Shown here in pieces: positions 17,059-25,056 of a stretch of DNA of 64,000 nucleotides (position 1 is the first letter of the stretch; every line of letters begins with the position of its first letter). The notes under the pieces are model-generated. The model saw only the letters and a program-made list of their open reading frames with translations. It made no database searches and had not been told where the DNA came from. The translations under genes and the position numbers were made by a program. Source of the DNA: Bacillota bacterium (lineage in GTDB: Bacteria > Bacillota > Clostridia > Christensenellales > SZUA-584); the NCBI GenBank assembly GCA_023415795.1, contig JAEZJG010000002.1, positions 30,855-94,854 of the forward strand. Reading direction: 5' to 3'.

Positions 17059-18252
17059 TTACAGCTCGCGCATCCCGTTTTCATCGAAGTATACAGCCAA
17101 TGCCGCGCCCCTTTTGTCCTTTTCAGCCAGCAGCTGCTGCTCTGAAAGATGCGATAGACTGATAACTCTTCTGCCCTCTTCACGCTGATGCTCTGCCCAC
17201 GCATAAGCCGCGCCGCCGCTTCTGCTGTTAAAAGACATCACCGCGTCCGTTTGGTAATACCCGGACAGCAAGCCCTGTCGTTCCATCGCGATCATCACGC
17301 GCTTGATGCCCAGCGCAAAGCCGGTAGCAGCAGACGGCTCGCCGAACTTGCCCAGCAGCTCATCGTAACGTCCGCCCGACACCACCGGAAAACCGATTTC
17401 AGGTGTCAAACCACGGAAGATGATGCCGGAATAGTACGCAATATCGTGCAGCATGCCGAAGTCTATGGATATATATTCCGACAAACCATATTCGCTGAGC
17501 CTCTCGTACACGCTGCGCAGATTCTCCACCGCGTCGCGGCAGCCCGGTTCGTCTGACAGCGCCAGTGCCTTGTCGAACACCTCTGCGCCGCCGAACAGGT
17601 TAGGCAGCGTCAGCACCTGCTCACGCGCCCGTCCGCTGATGCCCAGCCGATTTGCCATCATTTCAATTTCAACGATATCCTTCGAATCCACCGCATGCCG
17701 CAGTGCGTCTATCTGGGCTTCTTCCAGCTCCAAGCCGGAAACAAGCGATTTGAAATAGGCCACCTGACCGATATCGATGGTGAAGGTTTTCAGACCCGCC
17801 GTTTGCAAAGCACAAACAGCCAGCGCGATCACCTCGGCATCGGCGCTGCTGTCCGCGTCACCGATCAGCTCAATACCGGCTTGCGTAAACTCGCCCGATT
17901 TTCCGATAGCCGGCTCTGCCGCGGCATAAGAATTTTGAATATAAAACAAGCGTTTGACGCTTTGGTTCGTCAGCTTGGCAGCCGCCACCCGCGCGATGGG
18001 CACCGTCAGATCGGGACGCAGCACCAAAATGCGTCCGTTCGGGCCGACAAACTTTATCATGCTTTCCTGTATATACGCGCCGACGCCGCTTTGAAACACG
18101 TCCAAATATTCGTAGCTGGGCGTTTCAATTTCATCGTAGCCGGACAAAATGAATCGCTTGCGCAGCGCGGTTTCCATCTCTTTTTTGATGTAGCACTCCG
18201 CAGGCAGACAATCTTCCACGCCGTCGGGTACTTGCTTTTTAAACTTATCCAT
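17059..18252 (-). CDS. hisZ: ATP phosphoribosyltransferase regulatory subunit
   Basis: A histidyl-tRNA-synthetase-like protein of 397 residues with class II core motifs (FILSGYDEIETPSYEYLDVF, LRPDLTVPIARVAA, SGGRYDELLGKFG) but no anticodon domain and no tRNA partner here. In this role it binds histidine and controls HisG. GGAG seven bases upstream points to the ATG at 18252; a GTG two codons earlier is less well spaced. It is the first gene of the operon. A true HisS is less likely because of the next gene and the short C-terminus. Confidence 0.94.
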   Translation of the reverse strand: MDKFKKQVPDGVEDCLPAECYIKKEMETALRKRFILSGYDEIETPSYEYLDVFQSGVGAYIQESMIKFVGPNGRILVLRPDLTVPIARVAAAKLTNQSVKRLFYIQNSYAAAEPAIGKSGEFTQAGIELIGDADSSADAEVIALAVCALQTAGLKTFTIDIGQVAYFKSLVSGLELEEAQIDALRHAVDSKDIVEIEMMANRLGISGRAREQVLTLPNLFGGAEVFDKALALSDEPGCRDAVENLRSVYERLSEYGLSEYISIDFGMLHDIAYYSGIIFRGLTPEIGFPVVSGGRYDELLGKFGEPSAATGFALGIKRVMIAMERQGLLSGYYQTDAVMSFNSRSGGAAYAWAEHQREEGRRVISLSHLSEQQLLAEKDKRGAALAVYFDENGMREL

Positions 18253-18298
18253 CCACACACTCCATTTTAGCGTTTTACCATGCTAATACGATGTTGTT

Positions 18299-18327
18299 AG
18301 TGTAATAGAATGTTTTCCCTTTGTCAA
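18299..18327 (-). promoter_or_regulatory. Sigma-A promoter of the his operon
   Basis: TTGACA (18322-18327), 17-base spacer, TACACT (18299-18304) on the minus strand. The leader to hisZ is about 45 bases and holds no T-box motif or histidine-rich leader peptide, so control by feedback or an unseen repressor is more likely. Confidence 0.7.
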
Positions 18328-18337
18328 TGCTTATATC

Positions 18338-18367
18338 AAAAAAGCGCCGGAATTACCAGCGCTTTTT
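18338..18367 (-). terminator. Intrinsic terminator after the SASP genes
   Basis: AAAAAGCGC pairs with GCGCTTTTTT around an 11-base loop; the T-run is on the minus strand. It separates the spore-protein genes from the his promoter, which starts 10 bases away. Confidence 0.85.
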
Positions 18368-18390
18368 GTATATACAGCTTAAATATAGGA

Positions 18391-18573
18391 TTATTTACCG
18401 CTCATCTGGCGCTCCGCCTGTTCGATCAGGCGCTTCACCATATAACCGCCGACGTAGCCCGCTTCCTTGGAAGTCAGGTCTCCGTTGTAACCCTGCTTTA
18501 AGTTGACGCCCAGTTCATTGGCGATTTCGTACTTCATGTTAGAGAGATTCTGATTCTTGCTCTTCGAAGCCAT
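18391..18573 (-). CDS. Alpha/beta-type small acid-soluble spore protein
   Basis: A 60-residue SASP with the two signatures YEIANELGVNLKQGYNGDLTS (first 19 residues diagnostic) and VGGYMVKRLIEQAE. These proteins saturate spore DNA and protect it from UV and heat; the protease GPR cleaves at the EIA site on germination. GGAGG lies upstream. It is a close paralogue of the gene 45 bases upstream. Expected in the forespore under sigma-G, though I cannot assign a promoter with confidence. Confidence 0.95.
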   Translation of the reverse strand: MASKSKNQNLSNMKYEIANELGVNLKQGYNGDLTSKEAGYVGGYMVKRLIEQAERQMSGK

Positions 18574-18618
18574 ACGTTTAACCTCCGTTCCTGTTGTATT
18601 GTTGTTGTTTTTTCGTCG

Positions 18619-18807
18619 TTACTTTGTACCCTTGGCCTGGTTGATCAGCCGCTTAACCATCTCGCCGCCCACCGAACCTGCCTGCTTGGATGTGATATCA
18701 CCGTTGTAGCCCTGCTTCAGGTTGACACCCATCTCATTCGCGATTTCATACTTCATATTATTTAAAGCGTTCTTCGCTTCGGGCACCATGGCTTTCTTAC
18801 TTGCCAT
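18619..18807 (-). CDS. Alpha/beta-type small acid-soluble spore protein (paralogue)
   Basis: A 62-residue SASP starting MASKKAMVPEAKNALNN, with YEIANEMGVNLKQGYNG and GGEMVKRLINQAKG. The body closely matches the following SASP and the N-termini differ slightly, suggesting tandem duplication. AAAGGAGGTG gives a very strong ribosome binding site, as usual for abundant spore proteins. Confidence 0.95.
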   Translation of the reverse strand: MASKKAMVPEAKNALNNMKYEIANEMGVNLKQGYNGDITSKQAGSVGGEMVKRLINQAKGTK

Positions 18808-18897
18808 ATTTGTTCACCTCCTTTGTTTTGTCTGACAATTATAATTTGCCCAACAAAACAAAATATAAGCTGGCAATTATATATAGGTTCGGTATTA

Positions 18898-20922
18898 TTA
18901 ATTAATCGTTGTTTTTTCCAGTCGGCTTTGGAATCTTTTTAATGAAGCTGTTTTAAGACGCTCAAAAAACTGCGGATCGCAATCGGCGATTTGAGCTGCA
19001 ATCTCACGCGTTTCACTGAGCAGGCGCATATCCTTGATAAGGTGCGCCATATAAAGATCGGATACACCGCTTTGACGGCTGCCCAAGAACTGGCCGGGTC
19101 CGCGCAGGCGCAAATCCTCCTCAGCAATTTTAAAGCCGTCGTTTGTTTTTGTAAGAAATTGAAGCCGCTCGTTATCCTGATTGGGAGACATCAGAAAGCA
19201 CCACGACGTTTTGCTGCCGCGCCCCACACGCCCGCGCAGCTGGTGCAGCTGGGCCAGCCCAAAACGCTCCGCGTTTTCGATCACCATGATGGTGGCCGCG
19301 GGTACGTCCACACCCACCTCAATAACGGTGGTCGATACGAGAATTTGCGCTTCGTTGTTTTTAAATTGCTCCATCACCGCGTTTTTCTCCTGCGGCTTCA
19401 TTTTTCCGTGCAGCAGAGCAACGCTGCGGTTGGGATAGCAGTTTTTTATCTCTTCGTATAGCTGCTCAGACGAGCGCACATTCAGCGCCTCGCTCTCCTC
19501 GACCAGCGGGCATACCACGAAGGCTTGCGCACCTTTATCCAGCTCGTCATCGATAAAGCCGTACATCCCTTCTCTTTTGTGTTCGGGCACGCAAAAGGTT
19601 TTGACAGGCTGACGTCCTGGCGGCATCTCGTCAAGTATTGATATATCCGTCTTGCCGAACAGTATCAGCGCGAGCGTACGCGGTATCGGCGTGGCGGACA
19701 TGATAAGCGTGTGCGGCGTACCACCCTTGGTTTCCAGAACCGCGCGTTGGTTAACCCCAAATCGATGCTGCTCGTCGGTAACCACCAGCCCAAGATCGGC
19801 AAACTGTACGCTGTCGTACAGCACGGCATGCGTGCCAAATACGATATGAGTATTGCCCGCGGCAATGTTTTCGCAGATATTGCGCCTTTGTGCAGGCGGC
19901 GTACTGCCTGTCAGCAGCTCAATATTGACACCCGCTTCTCCCAGCACCCGCTGCGCGTTTTCGTAATGCTGCCGCGCCAGCACCTCGGTGGGCGCCATCA
20001 TCACGCACTGGCGGCTGCTCTTCACACAGATATGCATGGCGTAAAATGCGGGCGTTGTTTTGCCGCTGCCCACATCGCCCTGCACCAATCGGTTCATCGG
20101 CTGAGTGCGCTTCATATCATTTTCGATTTCTTTCATCACACGCAGCTGCGCGCCCGTGGGCTGATAGCTGAGCCTGCGCAGAAATACGTCGCGCTGAGCA
20201 CCGGAAATCATGAGAGGCACAGCTCCTTGCAGCGCTGTAGTCTCCCGTCCCAACAGCGCGATATTGAACAGCAGAAGCTCTTCAAAAATCAGACGGCGTT
20301 TCGCCTGCTCCAGTGCTTCTTCATCCACCGGAAAGTGGATTTGCTCCAGCGCAAAGTTTATCTCCGCCAACTCATGAGCGCTGCGAAATTCCGCGCTGAA
20401 CAGGTCGTCAAGCTTGCCGCCCAGCGAACCCAACAGCGACCGCATCACCAATCTCATCACCTTTTGAGATATACCTGCGGTAAGCGGATAAACCGGGTTT
20501 AAGCCTTCGTGCTGGCCGCCGTTTTTCTCCATGTGCGGGTTAGTGAACTGAAACCTGCGCCCCACGCGCTTGACGCTGCCGCTCACATACACCGCTTCAT
20601 TGAGCTTATACATATTCTTGATGTATGGTTGGTTGAAAAAAACAGCCTCAACCTGCCCTGTTTCGTCGGATAACTGAAACGTTGTCAGATTGAGACCGCT
20701 CTTAACGCGTCTTAATTTGGGTTCATCATGTATGATTGCAGTAATATGACAGACTTCACCGTCCGCAAGATCGCAGATTTTTGCACTGCGTCCGGCAGAC
20801 TCATAGCCGCGGGGCATATAGTATAGAAGATCCGCGACCGTTACGATGTTCAGCTTGGCCAGCAGTTTGGCTTTCTTTTCTCCAATGCCTTTTACCTTGC
20901 TGACCGGGGTATCAAGGTTCAT
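18898..20922 (-). CDS. recG: ATP-dependent DNA helicase RecG
   Basis: A 674-residue RecG: N-terminal helical/OB wedge domain (KVKGIGEKKAKLLAKLNI, then PRGYESAGR), Walker A GDVGSGKTTPA, DEQH box, and motifs V-VI ending in QLRGRVGRGSK. RecG reverses stalled forks and branch-migrates Holliday junctions. The start ATG shares one base with the yloV stop (TGATG); a GTG one codon upstream is the alternative. The yloV-recG adjacency is close to that of B. subtilis, where the sda genes lie between. Confidence 0.96.
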   Translation of the reverse strand: MNLDTPVSKVKGIGEKKAKLLAKLNIVTVADLLYYMPRGYESAGRSAKICDLADGEVCHITAIIHDEPKLRRVKSGLNLTTFQLSDETGQVEAVFFNQPYIKNMYKLNEAVYVSGSVKRVGRRFQFTNPHMEKNGGQHEGLNPVYPLTAGISQKVMRLVMRSLLGSLGGKLDDLFSAEFRSAHELAEINFALEQIHFPVDEEALEQAKRRLIFEELLLFNIALLGRETTALQGAVPLMISGAQRDVFLRRLSYQPTGAQLRVMKEIENDMKRTQPMNRLVQGDVGSGKTTPAFYAMHICVKSSRQCVMMAPTEVLARQHYENAQRVLGEAGVNIELLTGSTPPAQRRNICENIAAGNTHIVFGTHAVLYDSVQFADLGLVVTDEQHRFGVNQRAVLETKGGTPHTLIMSATPIPRTLALILFGKTDISILDEMPPGRQPVKTFCVPEHKREGMYGFIDDELDKGAQAFVVCPLVEESEALNVRSSEQLYEEIKNCYPNRSVALLHGKMKPQEKNAVMEQFKNNEAQILVSTTVIEVGVDVPAATIMVIENAERFGLAQLHQLRGRVGRGSKTSWCFLMSPNQDNERLQFLTKTNDGFKIAEEDLRLRGPGQFLGSRQSGVSDLYMAHLIKDMRLLSETREIAAQIADCDPQFFERLKTASLKRFQSRLEKTTIN

Positions 20923-22544
20923 CACTCAACCGCGAACACAAACGGATAGACGGGCTGCCCGCCGAACTGCAGCTCCACGTCATAGTCGCCGTACTTTTCG
21001 CGCACCATGTCAGCCACCTGATTCGCCAGCGTTTCGGTTACTTCCTCACCGTAGAATATGGTGATAACGCTGTCATCATCCGTCACCATGCCCGCCAGCA
21101 GTTGGTCACAGGTCTGGAAAACGTCGCCGGTGTGGCAGATGATGTCGCCGTCCAGTATGCCAATCAGCTCACCTTTTTTGATAAGCTGCCCGTTCATCTT
21201 GGATTCGCGCACCGCGCTGGTCACCTGACCCGTCTTCACGGTGGTGATCGCCTTTTTCATGCGCTCGGTGTTCTCTTCAAAATCGAGGTCGGGATTGTAC
21301 GCCAGCACGCCTGTGATACCCTGCGGGAACGATCTTGAGGGGATCACGTGAACGTTCTTGTTGGAAAACTGCGCGGCCTGTTCGGCTGCCAGTATGATGT
21401 TCTTGTTGTTGGGGAATACGAAAACGTTGTCCGCAGGCGCCTTCTCAATCGCGCGGGATATGGACTCGGCCGACGGGTTCATCGTCTGCCCGCCCTCCAC
21501 GATTTCGTCCACCATAAACTCCTTGAATATGTTGACAAAGCCCTTGCCGGCCGCCACGGTAACCACCGCCATATTCTTCTTCTCACGCTGTGGTTCGGAT
21601 TGCTCAAGCTCGGTGTGCTGCTCACGCATATTGTCGATCTTGATGCGCGACAGCTCGCCGAAGCGCAGCGCAAACTGGAGCGCCTTGCCCGGAACATTGG
21701 TATGAACGTGCGTTTTGATGAGCTGCAGATCCCCCACCACCAGCACACAGTCGCCGATCTTCATCAGCTTCTCGCGATAGCGGTCAATATCGTCCTGCTT
21801 GACGGATTCGTGGATATTCTTAATGAAGAACTCCGTGCAGTAGGCAAATTCAATGTCTTCACTGTTTACGGTGTTGGAGAAATCCACTGCCGGTTCGTCG
21901 TTATCAAACAGCGCGCTGTCGGTAATCGCTTCGCCGTCCATCGCCATCTTAAAGCCGCGATAGATAACCAACAAACCCTTGCCGCCTGCGTCCACCACTC
22001 CCGCTTCCTTGAGCACGGGCAGCATATCAGGTGTTTTCTTGAGCGTCACACCGCCATGCTCCAGCACGGCATCCATCAGCTGATAGATGTTGTCGTCCTG
22101 AGCGGCACAGCGCAGAGCCATCTTGGCCATCTCTTTGGCGACGGTAAGGATGGTTCCTTCCTTGGGCTTCATGACAGCCTTGTAAGCCGCGTCCACACCC
22201 TCCTGCATCGCCTTGGCAAAATCAGGCGCACCCGCCGTATCAAGACCCGTCAGGCTCTTGGACAGCCCGCGGAACAGCTGCGAAAGTATAACGCCCGAGT
22301 TGCCGCGCGCGCCCTTAAGGGCACCAAGCGACAGAGCATCCGCAACCGTGCCGATTTTGGTTGTGTCGGCCGATTTAACCTCTTTGACGGCAGACATCAT
22401 CGTCAGTGACATGTTTGTTCCCGTATCGCCATCTGGCACAGGAAACACGTTGAGCGCATTTAAGCCCTTTTTGTTCTTTTCTAAATAAGCGGCTGCGGAA
22501 AGCACCATTTCTTTGAGCAGCTCGCCGGTGATCCTTTGATGCAT
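20922..22544 (-). CDS. yloV: FakA-like fatty acid kinase (DAK2/DegV-linked, YloV family)
   Basis: A 540-residue protein with an N-terminal DAK2/DhaL domain: NVFPVPDGDTGTNMSLT supplies the Mg-ADP aspartates and GARGNSGVILSQLFRG the nucleotide cap. The C-terminal part matches YloV/FakA. FakA phosphorylates fatty acids held by DegV-type FakB proteins, feeding exogenous fatty acids into lipid synthesis. It lies 12 bases after asp23, the conserved pair in Firmicutes. No FakB is in the window. Confidence 0.92.
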   Translation of the reverse strand: MHQRITGELLKEMVLSAAAYLEKNKKGLNALNVFPVPDGDTGTNMSLTMMSAVKEVKSADTTKIGTVADALSLGALKGARGNSGVILSQLFRGLSKSLTGLDTAGAPDFAKAMQEGVDAAYKAVMKPKEGTILTVAKEMAKMALRCAAQDDNIYQLMDAVLEHGGVTLKKTPDMLPVLKEAGVVDAGGKGLLVIYRGFKMAMDGEAITDSALFDNDEPAVDFSNTVNSEDIEFAYCTEFFIKNIHESVKQDDIDRYREKLMKIGDCVLVVGDLQLIKTHVHTNVPGKALQFALRFGELSRIKIDNMREQHTELEQSEPQREKKNMAVVTVAAGKGFVNIFKEFMVDEIVEGGQTMNPSAESISRAIEKAPADNVFVFPNNKNIILAAEQAAQFSNKNVHVIPSRSFPQGITGVLAYNPDLDFEENTERMKKAITTVKTGQVTSAVRESKMNGQLIKKGELIGILDGDIICHTGDVFQTCDQLLAGMVTDDDSVITIFYGEEVTETLANQVADMVREKYGDYDVELQFGGQPVYPFVFAVE

Positions 22545-22556
22545 CAGTTGATCCCC

Positions 22557-22907
22557 CTAAACCCGGATACCGTTAATAGTAACATCGACCTTGTCAACGT
22601 TGAGACCCGTGATCTTCTCAACCCTGTACTTGACCGTGTCAATAACGTTGGAAGCTACGGCAGCAATGGAAACGCCATATTCGACAACCACAAACAACGC
22701 AATACGCACCGCGTCGTTCTCGGTGTAAATTCTGACACCCTTGCTTAAATTCTCGCCTCTTAACAGCTCCACAATGCCGTCCATAGCTTTTTGTGACGAC
22801 ATTCCGACGATTCCGTAGCAATCCATGGTGGCAAGACCCGCTAAATTGGATAGGAATTCATCTGTATACTCTATTTTTCCGTATGAATTTTGCTGGATAA
22901 CAGCCAT
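22557..22907 (-). CDS. yloU: Asp23/Gls24 family protein (YloU)
   Basis: A 116-residue Asp23-family protein with GKIEYTDEFLSNLAGLATMDCYGIVGM (opening residues GKIEYTDEFL are typical) and VEYGVSIAAVASNVIDTVKYRVE. Family members associate with the membrane and envelope stress responses, and the yloU-yloV pairing suggests a link to fatty acid uptake. It has its own promoter and a short terminator-like hairpin in the leader. Confidence 0.93.
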   Translation of the reverse strand: MAVIQQNSYGKIEYTDEFLSNLAGLATMDCYGIVGMSSQKAMDGIVELLRGENLSKGVRIYTENDAVRIALFVVVEYGVSIAAVASNVIDTVKYRVEKITGLNVDKVDVTINGIRV

Positions 22908-22927
22908 TCAATAGCCTCCCAATGAAT

Positions 22928-22947
22928 AAAAAATACCGTCACGGTAT
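22928..22947 (-). terminator. Terminator-like hairpin in the asp23 leader
   Basis: On the minus strand ATACCG-TGA-CGGTAT is followed directly by six T, between the promoter (-10 at 22966-22971) and the start codon at 22907. It has terminator form, but the stem is only 6 bp with 3 GC pairs, so read-through may be high or regulated. Confidence 0.5.
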
Positions 22948-22965
22948 GCAAACTCCGGCGAATAC

Positions 22966-22994
22966 AATCTATCGCGTTTTGTGCTTTGAGTCAA
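22966..22994 (-). promoter_or_regulatory. Sigma-A promoter of asp23-yloV-recG
   Basis: TTGACT (22989-22994), 17-base spacer, TAGATT (22966-22971) on the minus strand. It is divergent from the rpmB promoter about 40 bases away. Confidence 0.72.
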
Positions 22995-23033
22995 GCGTTT
23001 TAAATATTTGCAATGAATTTTTAAGATTTAATC

Positions 23034-23062
23034 TTGCCAAATCCGACCTTCGATGATAGAAT
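23034..23062 (+). promoter_or_regulatory. Sigma-A promoter of rpmB
   Basis: TTGCCA (23034-23039), 17-base spacer, TAGAAT (23057-23062) on the plus strand, 42 bases before the rpmB ATG. Confidence 0.72.
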
Positions 23063-23104
23063 ATCACACGTGCGATTTTGCGTCAAGGAGAGAGGTGTAG
23101 GCAG

Positions 23105-23293
23105 ATGGCAAAGTACTGCGAAGTATGCAAGAAGGGCATCATGTCCGGCAACACGGTCAGCCATTCAAACAGAAAATCCAGAAGAACATGGGCTCCCAAC
23201 GTTCAGAGAGTGAGCGCGGTCGTTGACGGTTCTCCCAAGAGGGTTTATGTTTGTACCCGGTGCTTAAGATCCGGCAAGGTTACCCGCGGCTAG
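23105..23293 (+). CDS. rpmB: 50S ribosomal protein L28, zinc-ribbon form
   Basis: A 62-residue L28 starting MAKYCEVCKKGIMSGN. C5-x2-C8 and C50-x2-C53 form a zinc ribbon, so this is the zinc-containing paralogue type. SHSNRKSRRTWAPN is the rRNA-binding signature. The ATG at 23105 follows AGGAGAGAGG; an upstream ATG gives a non-family extension. As in B. subtilis, rpmB runs against the surrounding operons, between spoVM and yloU. Confidence 0.97.
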   Translation: MAKYCEVCKKGIMSGNTVSHSNRKSRRTWAPNVQRVSAVVDGSPKRVYVCTRCLRSGKVTRG

Positions 23294-23312
23294 GCATATA
23301 TTAGCCAAGAAC

Positions 23313-23341
23313 GGTCGTCCTTATTCTCGGGCGGCCTTTTT
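23313..23341 (+). terminator. Intrinsic terminator after rpmB
   Basis: GGTCGTCC pairs with GGGCGGCC (two G-T pairs) around an 8-base loop, followed by TTTTT. It starts 20 bases after the rpmB stop. Confidence 0.85.
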
Positions 23342-23364
23342 GCTTTGTCGTAATACAGTAATAT

Positions 23365-23389
23365 GCCCGGAAGAATCTCCCCTCCGGGC
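23365..23389 (-). terminator. GC hairpin downstream of spoVM, possible terminator
   Basis: GCCCGGA/TCCGGGC, a perfect 7-bp stem with an 11-base loop, 60 bases beyond the spoVM stop. No T-run follows, so termination is only a guess. The rest of 23342-23448 shows nothing else. Confidence 0.35.
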
Positions 23390-23448
23390 AAAGCTATGTA
23401 TCTCTCTGATTATTCGACCGGCAGCACGTCATGTTATTCTCCGCCGAT

Positions 23449-23514
23449 TCAGACAAACAGCCTCTTCAGTAATCCGCGAAGCAGCCGCGGCGCTCTGAAA
23501 CAGTAGATTCTCAT
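23449..23514 (-). CDS. spoVM: SpoVM, stage V sporulation morphogen peptide
   Basis: A 21-residue frame beginning MRIYCFRAPRLLRG and ending KRLFV then TGA. It matches B. subtilis SpoVM (MKFYTIKLPKFLGG...) in length class, basic amphipathic helix and the proline at position 9, which is needed for SpoVM to recognise the convex forespore membrane. GGAGGTGGAG three bases before the ATG is a very strong ribosome binding site. It lies between thiN and rpmB, exactly the B. subtilis position. It is about five residues shorter than the Bacillus peptide. SpoVM anchors the SpoIVA coat basement layer. Confidence 0.85.
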   Translation of the reverse strand: MRIYCFRAPRLLRGLLKRLFV

Positions 23515-23539
23515 ACTCTCCACCTCCACCTTAAATCCG

Positions 23540-23701
23540 TCAAATTTTCTTCCACAGCGCGAATATACCCACGAGGATCAGTACTGCGCCTAAAAAGGCC
23601 AGCCACATCCAGTACGGCAGAAAACAAATAAGGAGAATAACGCCGATCGCGATCAGGAAAACAGAAATTATCCGACGCATGATGCAATTACCGCAAAACA
23701 A
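23540..23701 (-). CDS. Small two-helix membrane protein of unknown function
   Basis: A 53-residue protein with two hydrophobic helices (IISVFLIAIGVILLICFL and MWLAFLGAVLILVGIFAL) and a short basic tail (WKKI). I choose the TTG at 23701 because GGAGG lies eight bases upstream; an internal ATG at 23680 would give 46 residues but has no ribosome binding site. It stands between thiN and spoVM, 25 bases before spoVM, so a sporulation or envelope role is possible. I do not recognise the family. Confidence 0.6.
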   Translation of the reverse strand: MFCGNCIMRRIISVFLIAIGVILLICFLPYWMWLAFLGAVLILVGIFALWKKI

Positions 23702-23755
23702 TATGTACACCTCCGCTTGCAAGCACTGGATTTACGTTCAATGTATCATACGATT

Positions 23756-24409
23756 TTATTGCGGAAAATGTGACGCTTTGCCGGATATCTTGATAATCAG
23801 CGCGGTACCGCCTTCAATATGAAGCGTAGCGGGGCTGTTCAGTATGATATTGCTGATGCCACGGCTGGCATCACAGCGCAGCAGCAGCTTTTGAAACGGG
23901 TATTTGAGGTTAGTTGCCGTAACGGTAATGTCTCCCCCCAGCGGCAATATGGAAACGGTTTGCCCGGGGCTGCCGTGTAGCTCAAAATCGCCGTGCGCCG
24001 CAGTTATCTCGTGCAGGGAATCAATGATGCGGCACGGCACATTTGCCCTATCCGCTTTGAGCAGCATGCCAAGGTTGCCCAGAGCGTGGTCCAGCCGCCG
24101 TCCCAACGCACCCAACACGACAATCTCCTCCGCGCCGGATTCCAGCGCCAGAGCCACAGCCGCTTCAGTATCCGTTTCGTTTTTATCAACCTCAAGGCGC
24201 ATCAGCGCAGCGCCGGAGGCTTCCATAAACGCGATGCTGGCACTGTCAGCCGAATCGAAGTCGCCTATCAGCACATCGGGGATAATGCTGTGTGCCATCA
24301 GCGTATCAGCAGCTCCATCCGCGCAGATAACGAGATCGGCATCCTTGGTATGCGCCGCCAGCAGCTCGTATTCGGGCTGCTCCCCCGCTGTTATGATCAG
24401 GCACTTCAT
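23756..24409 (-). CDS. thiN: Thiamine pyrophosphokinase
   Basis: A 217-residue ThiN starting MKCLIITAGEQPEYELL, with the N-terminal NAD-like fold motif ADLVICADGAADTLM and DVLIGDFDSAD that binds ATP and Mg2+, and the C-terminal beta-barrel thiamine site. It transfers pyrophosphate from ATP to thiamine, making TPP directly. It overlaps rpe by ATGA. The rsgA-rpe-thiN-spoVM order matches B. subtilis. Confidence 0.94.
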   Translation of the reverse strand: MKCLIITAGEQPEYELLAAHTKDADLVICADGAADTLMAHSIIPDVLIGDFDSADSASIAFMEASGAALMRLEVDKNETDTEAAVALALESGAEEIVVLGALGRRLDHALGNLGMLLKADRANVPCRIIDSLHEITAAHGDFELHGSPGQTVSILPLGGDITVTATNLKYPFQKLLLRCDASRGISNIILNSPATLHIEGGTALIIKISGKASHFPQ

Positions 24410-25056
24410 TTGGGGTTCTTCAGCAGGCTCACCACTTTTGCCGGGTCTGCCGCGTTGAAGACCGCGTTTCCTGCGACGATGACGTTAACGCCCGCCTGCG
24501 TTACCTCCAGCGCGTTGTGTACGCCGATGCCGCCGTCCATCTCAATATCCACATTGAGCCCTCTGCTGTCAATCATCGTCTTGAGCGCCCGTGCCTTATC
24601 GAGGGCGTACGGCAAAAAGCTCTGACCGCCAAAGCCCGGATTCACGGACATCAGCAGCACCATATCCACCTGATCCAGCACGTAGTCCAGCACGCTGAGC
24701 GGCGTATGAGGATTCAGCGCAAGGCCGCATTTCTTGCCCGTTGAGCGTATGAGCTGCAGCGTTCTGTCCAAATGCACAGACGCCTCTTCATGCACGGTGA
24801 TGATATCCGCTCCCGCATTGGCGAAGTCCTCAACGTACCGCTCCGGCGATTGCACCATCAGATGCACATCCAGCGGCAGCGTGGTCGCTTTGCGCATGTC
24901 GCGTATCATGTAAGCGCCAAAGGTGATGTTAGGCACAAAGCTGCCGTCCATCACATCGCAGTGAATATAGTCTGCACCGGCGGACTCCAGCAGCTTTATC
25001 GCGTCGTACATCCGTGTAAAATCCGCCGAAAGCACCGACGGAGCAACCTTAATCAT
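24406..25056 (-). CDS. rpe: Ribulose-phosphate 3-epimerase
   Basis: A 216-residue TIM barrel starting MIKVAPSVLSADFTRM. Metal and catalytic residues lie in HCDVMDGSFVPNITFG, LDVHLMV, MSVNPGFGGQSF and EMDGGIG. It interconverts ribulose-5-P and xylulose-5-P. AAAGGAG seven bases before the ATG at 25056 fixes this start over one 18 bases upstream. It overlaps rsgA by 8 bases. Confidence 0.97.
   Translation of the reverse strand: MIKVAPSVLSADFTRMYDAIKLLESAGADYIHCDVMDGSFVPNITFGAYMIRDMRKATTLPLDVHLMVQSPERYVEDFANAGADIITVHEEASVHLDRTLQLIRSTGKKCGLALNPHTPLSVLDYVLDQVDMVLLMSVNPGFGGQSFLPYALDKARALKTMIDSRGLNVDIEMDGGIGVHNALEVTQAGVNVIVAGNAVFNAADPAKVVSLLKNPK

Noticed and set aside
18253..18298. Possible T-box or leader peptide before hisZ
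   Set aside because: The leader is about 45 bases, with no GGTGG-type T-box sequence and no histidine run.
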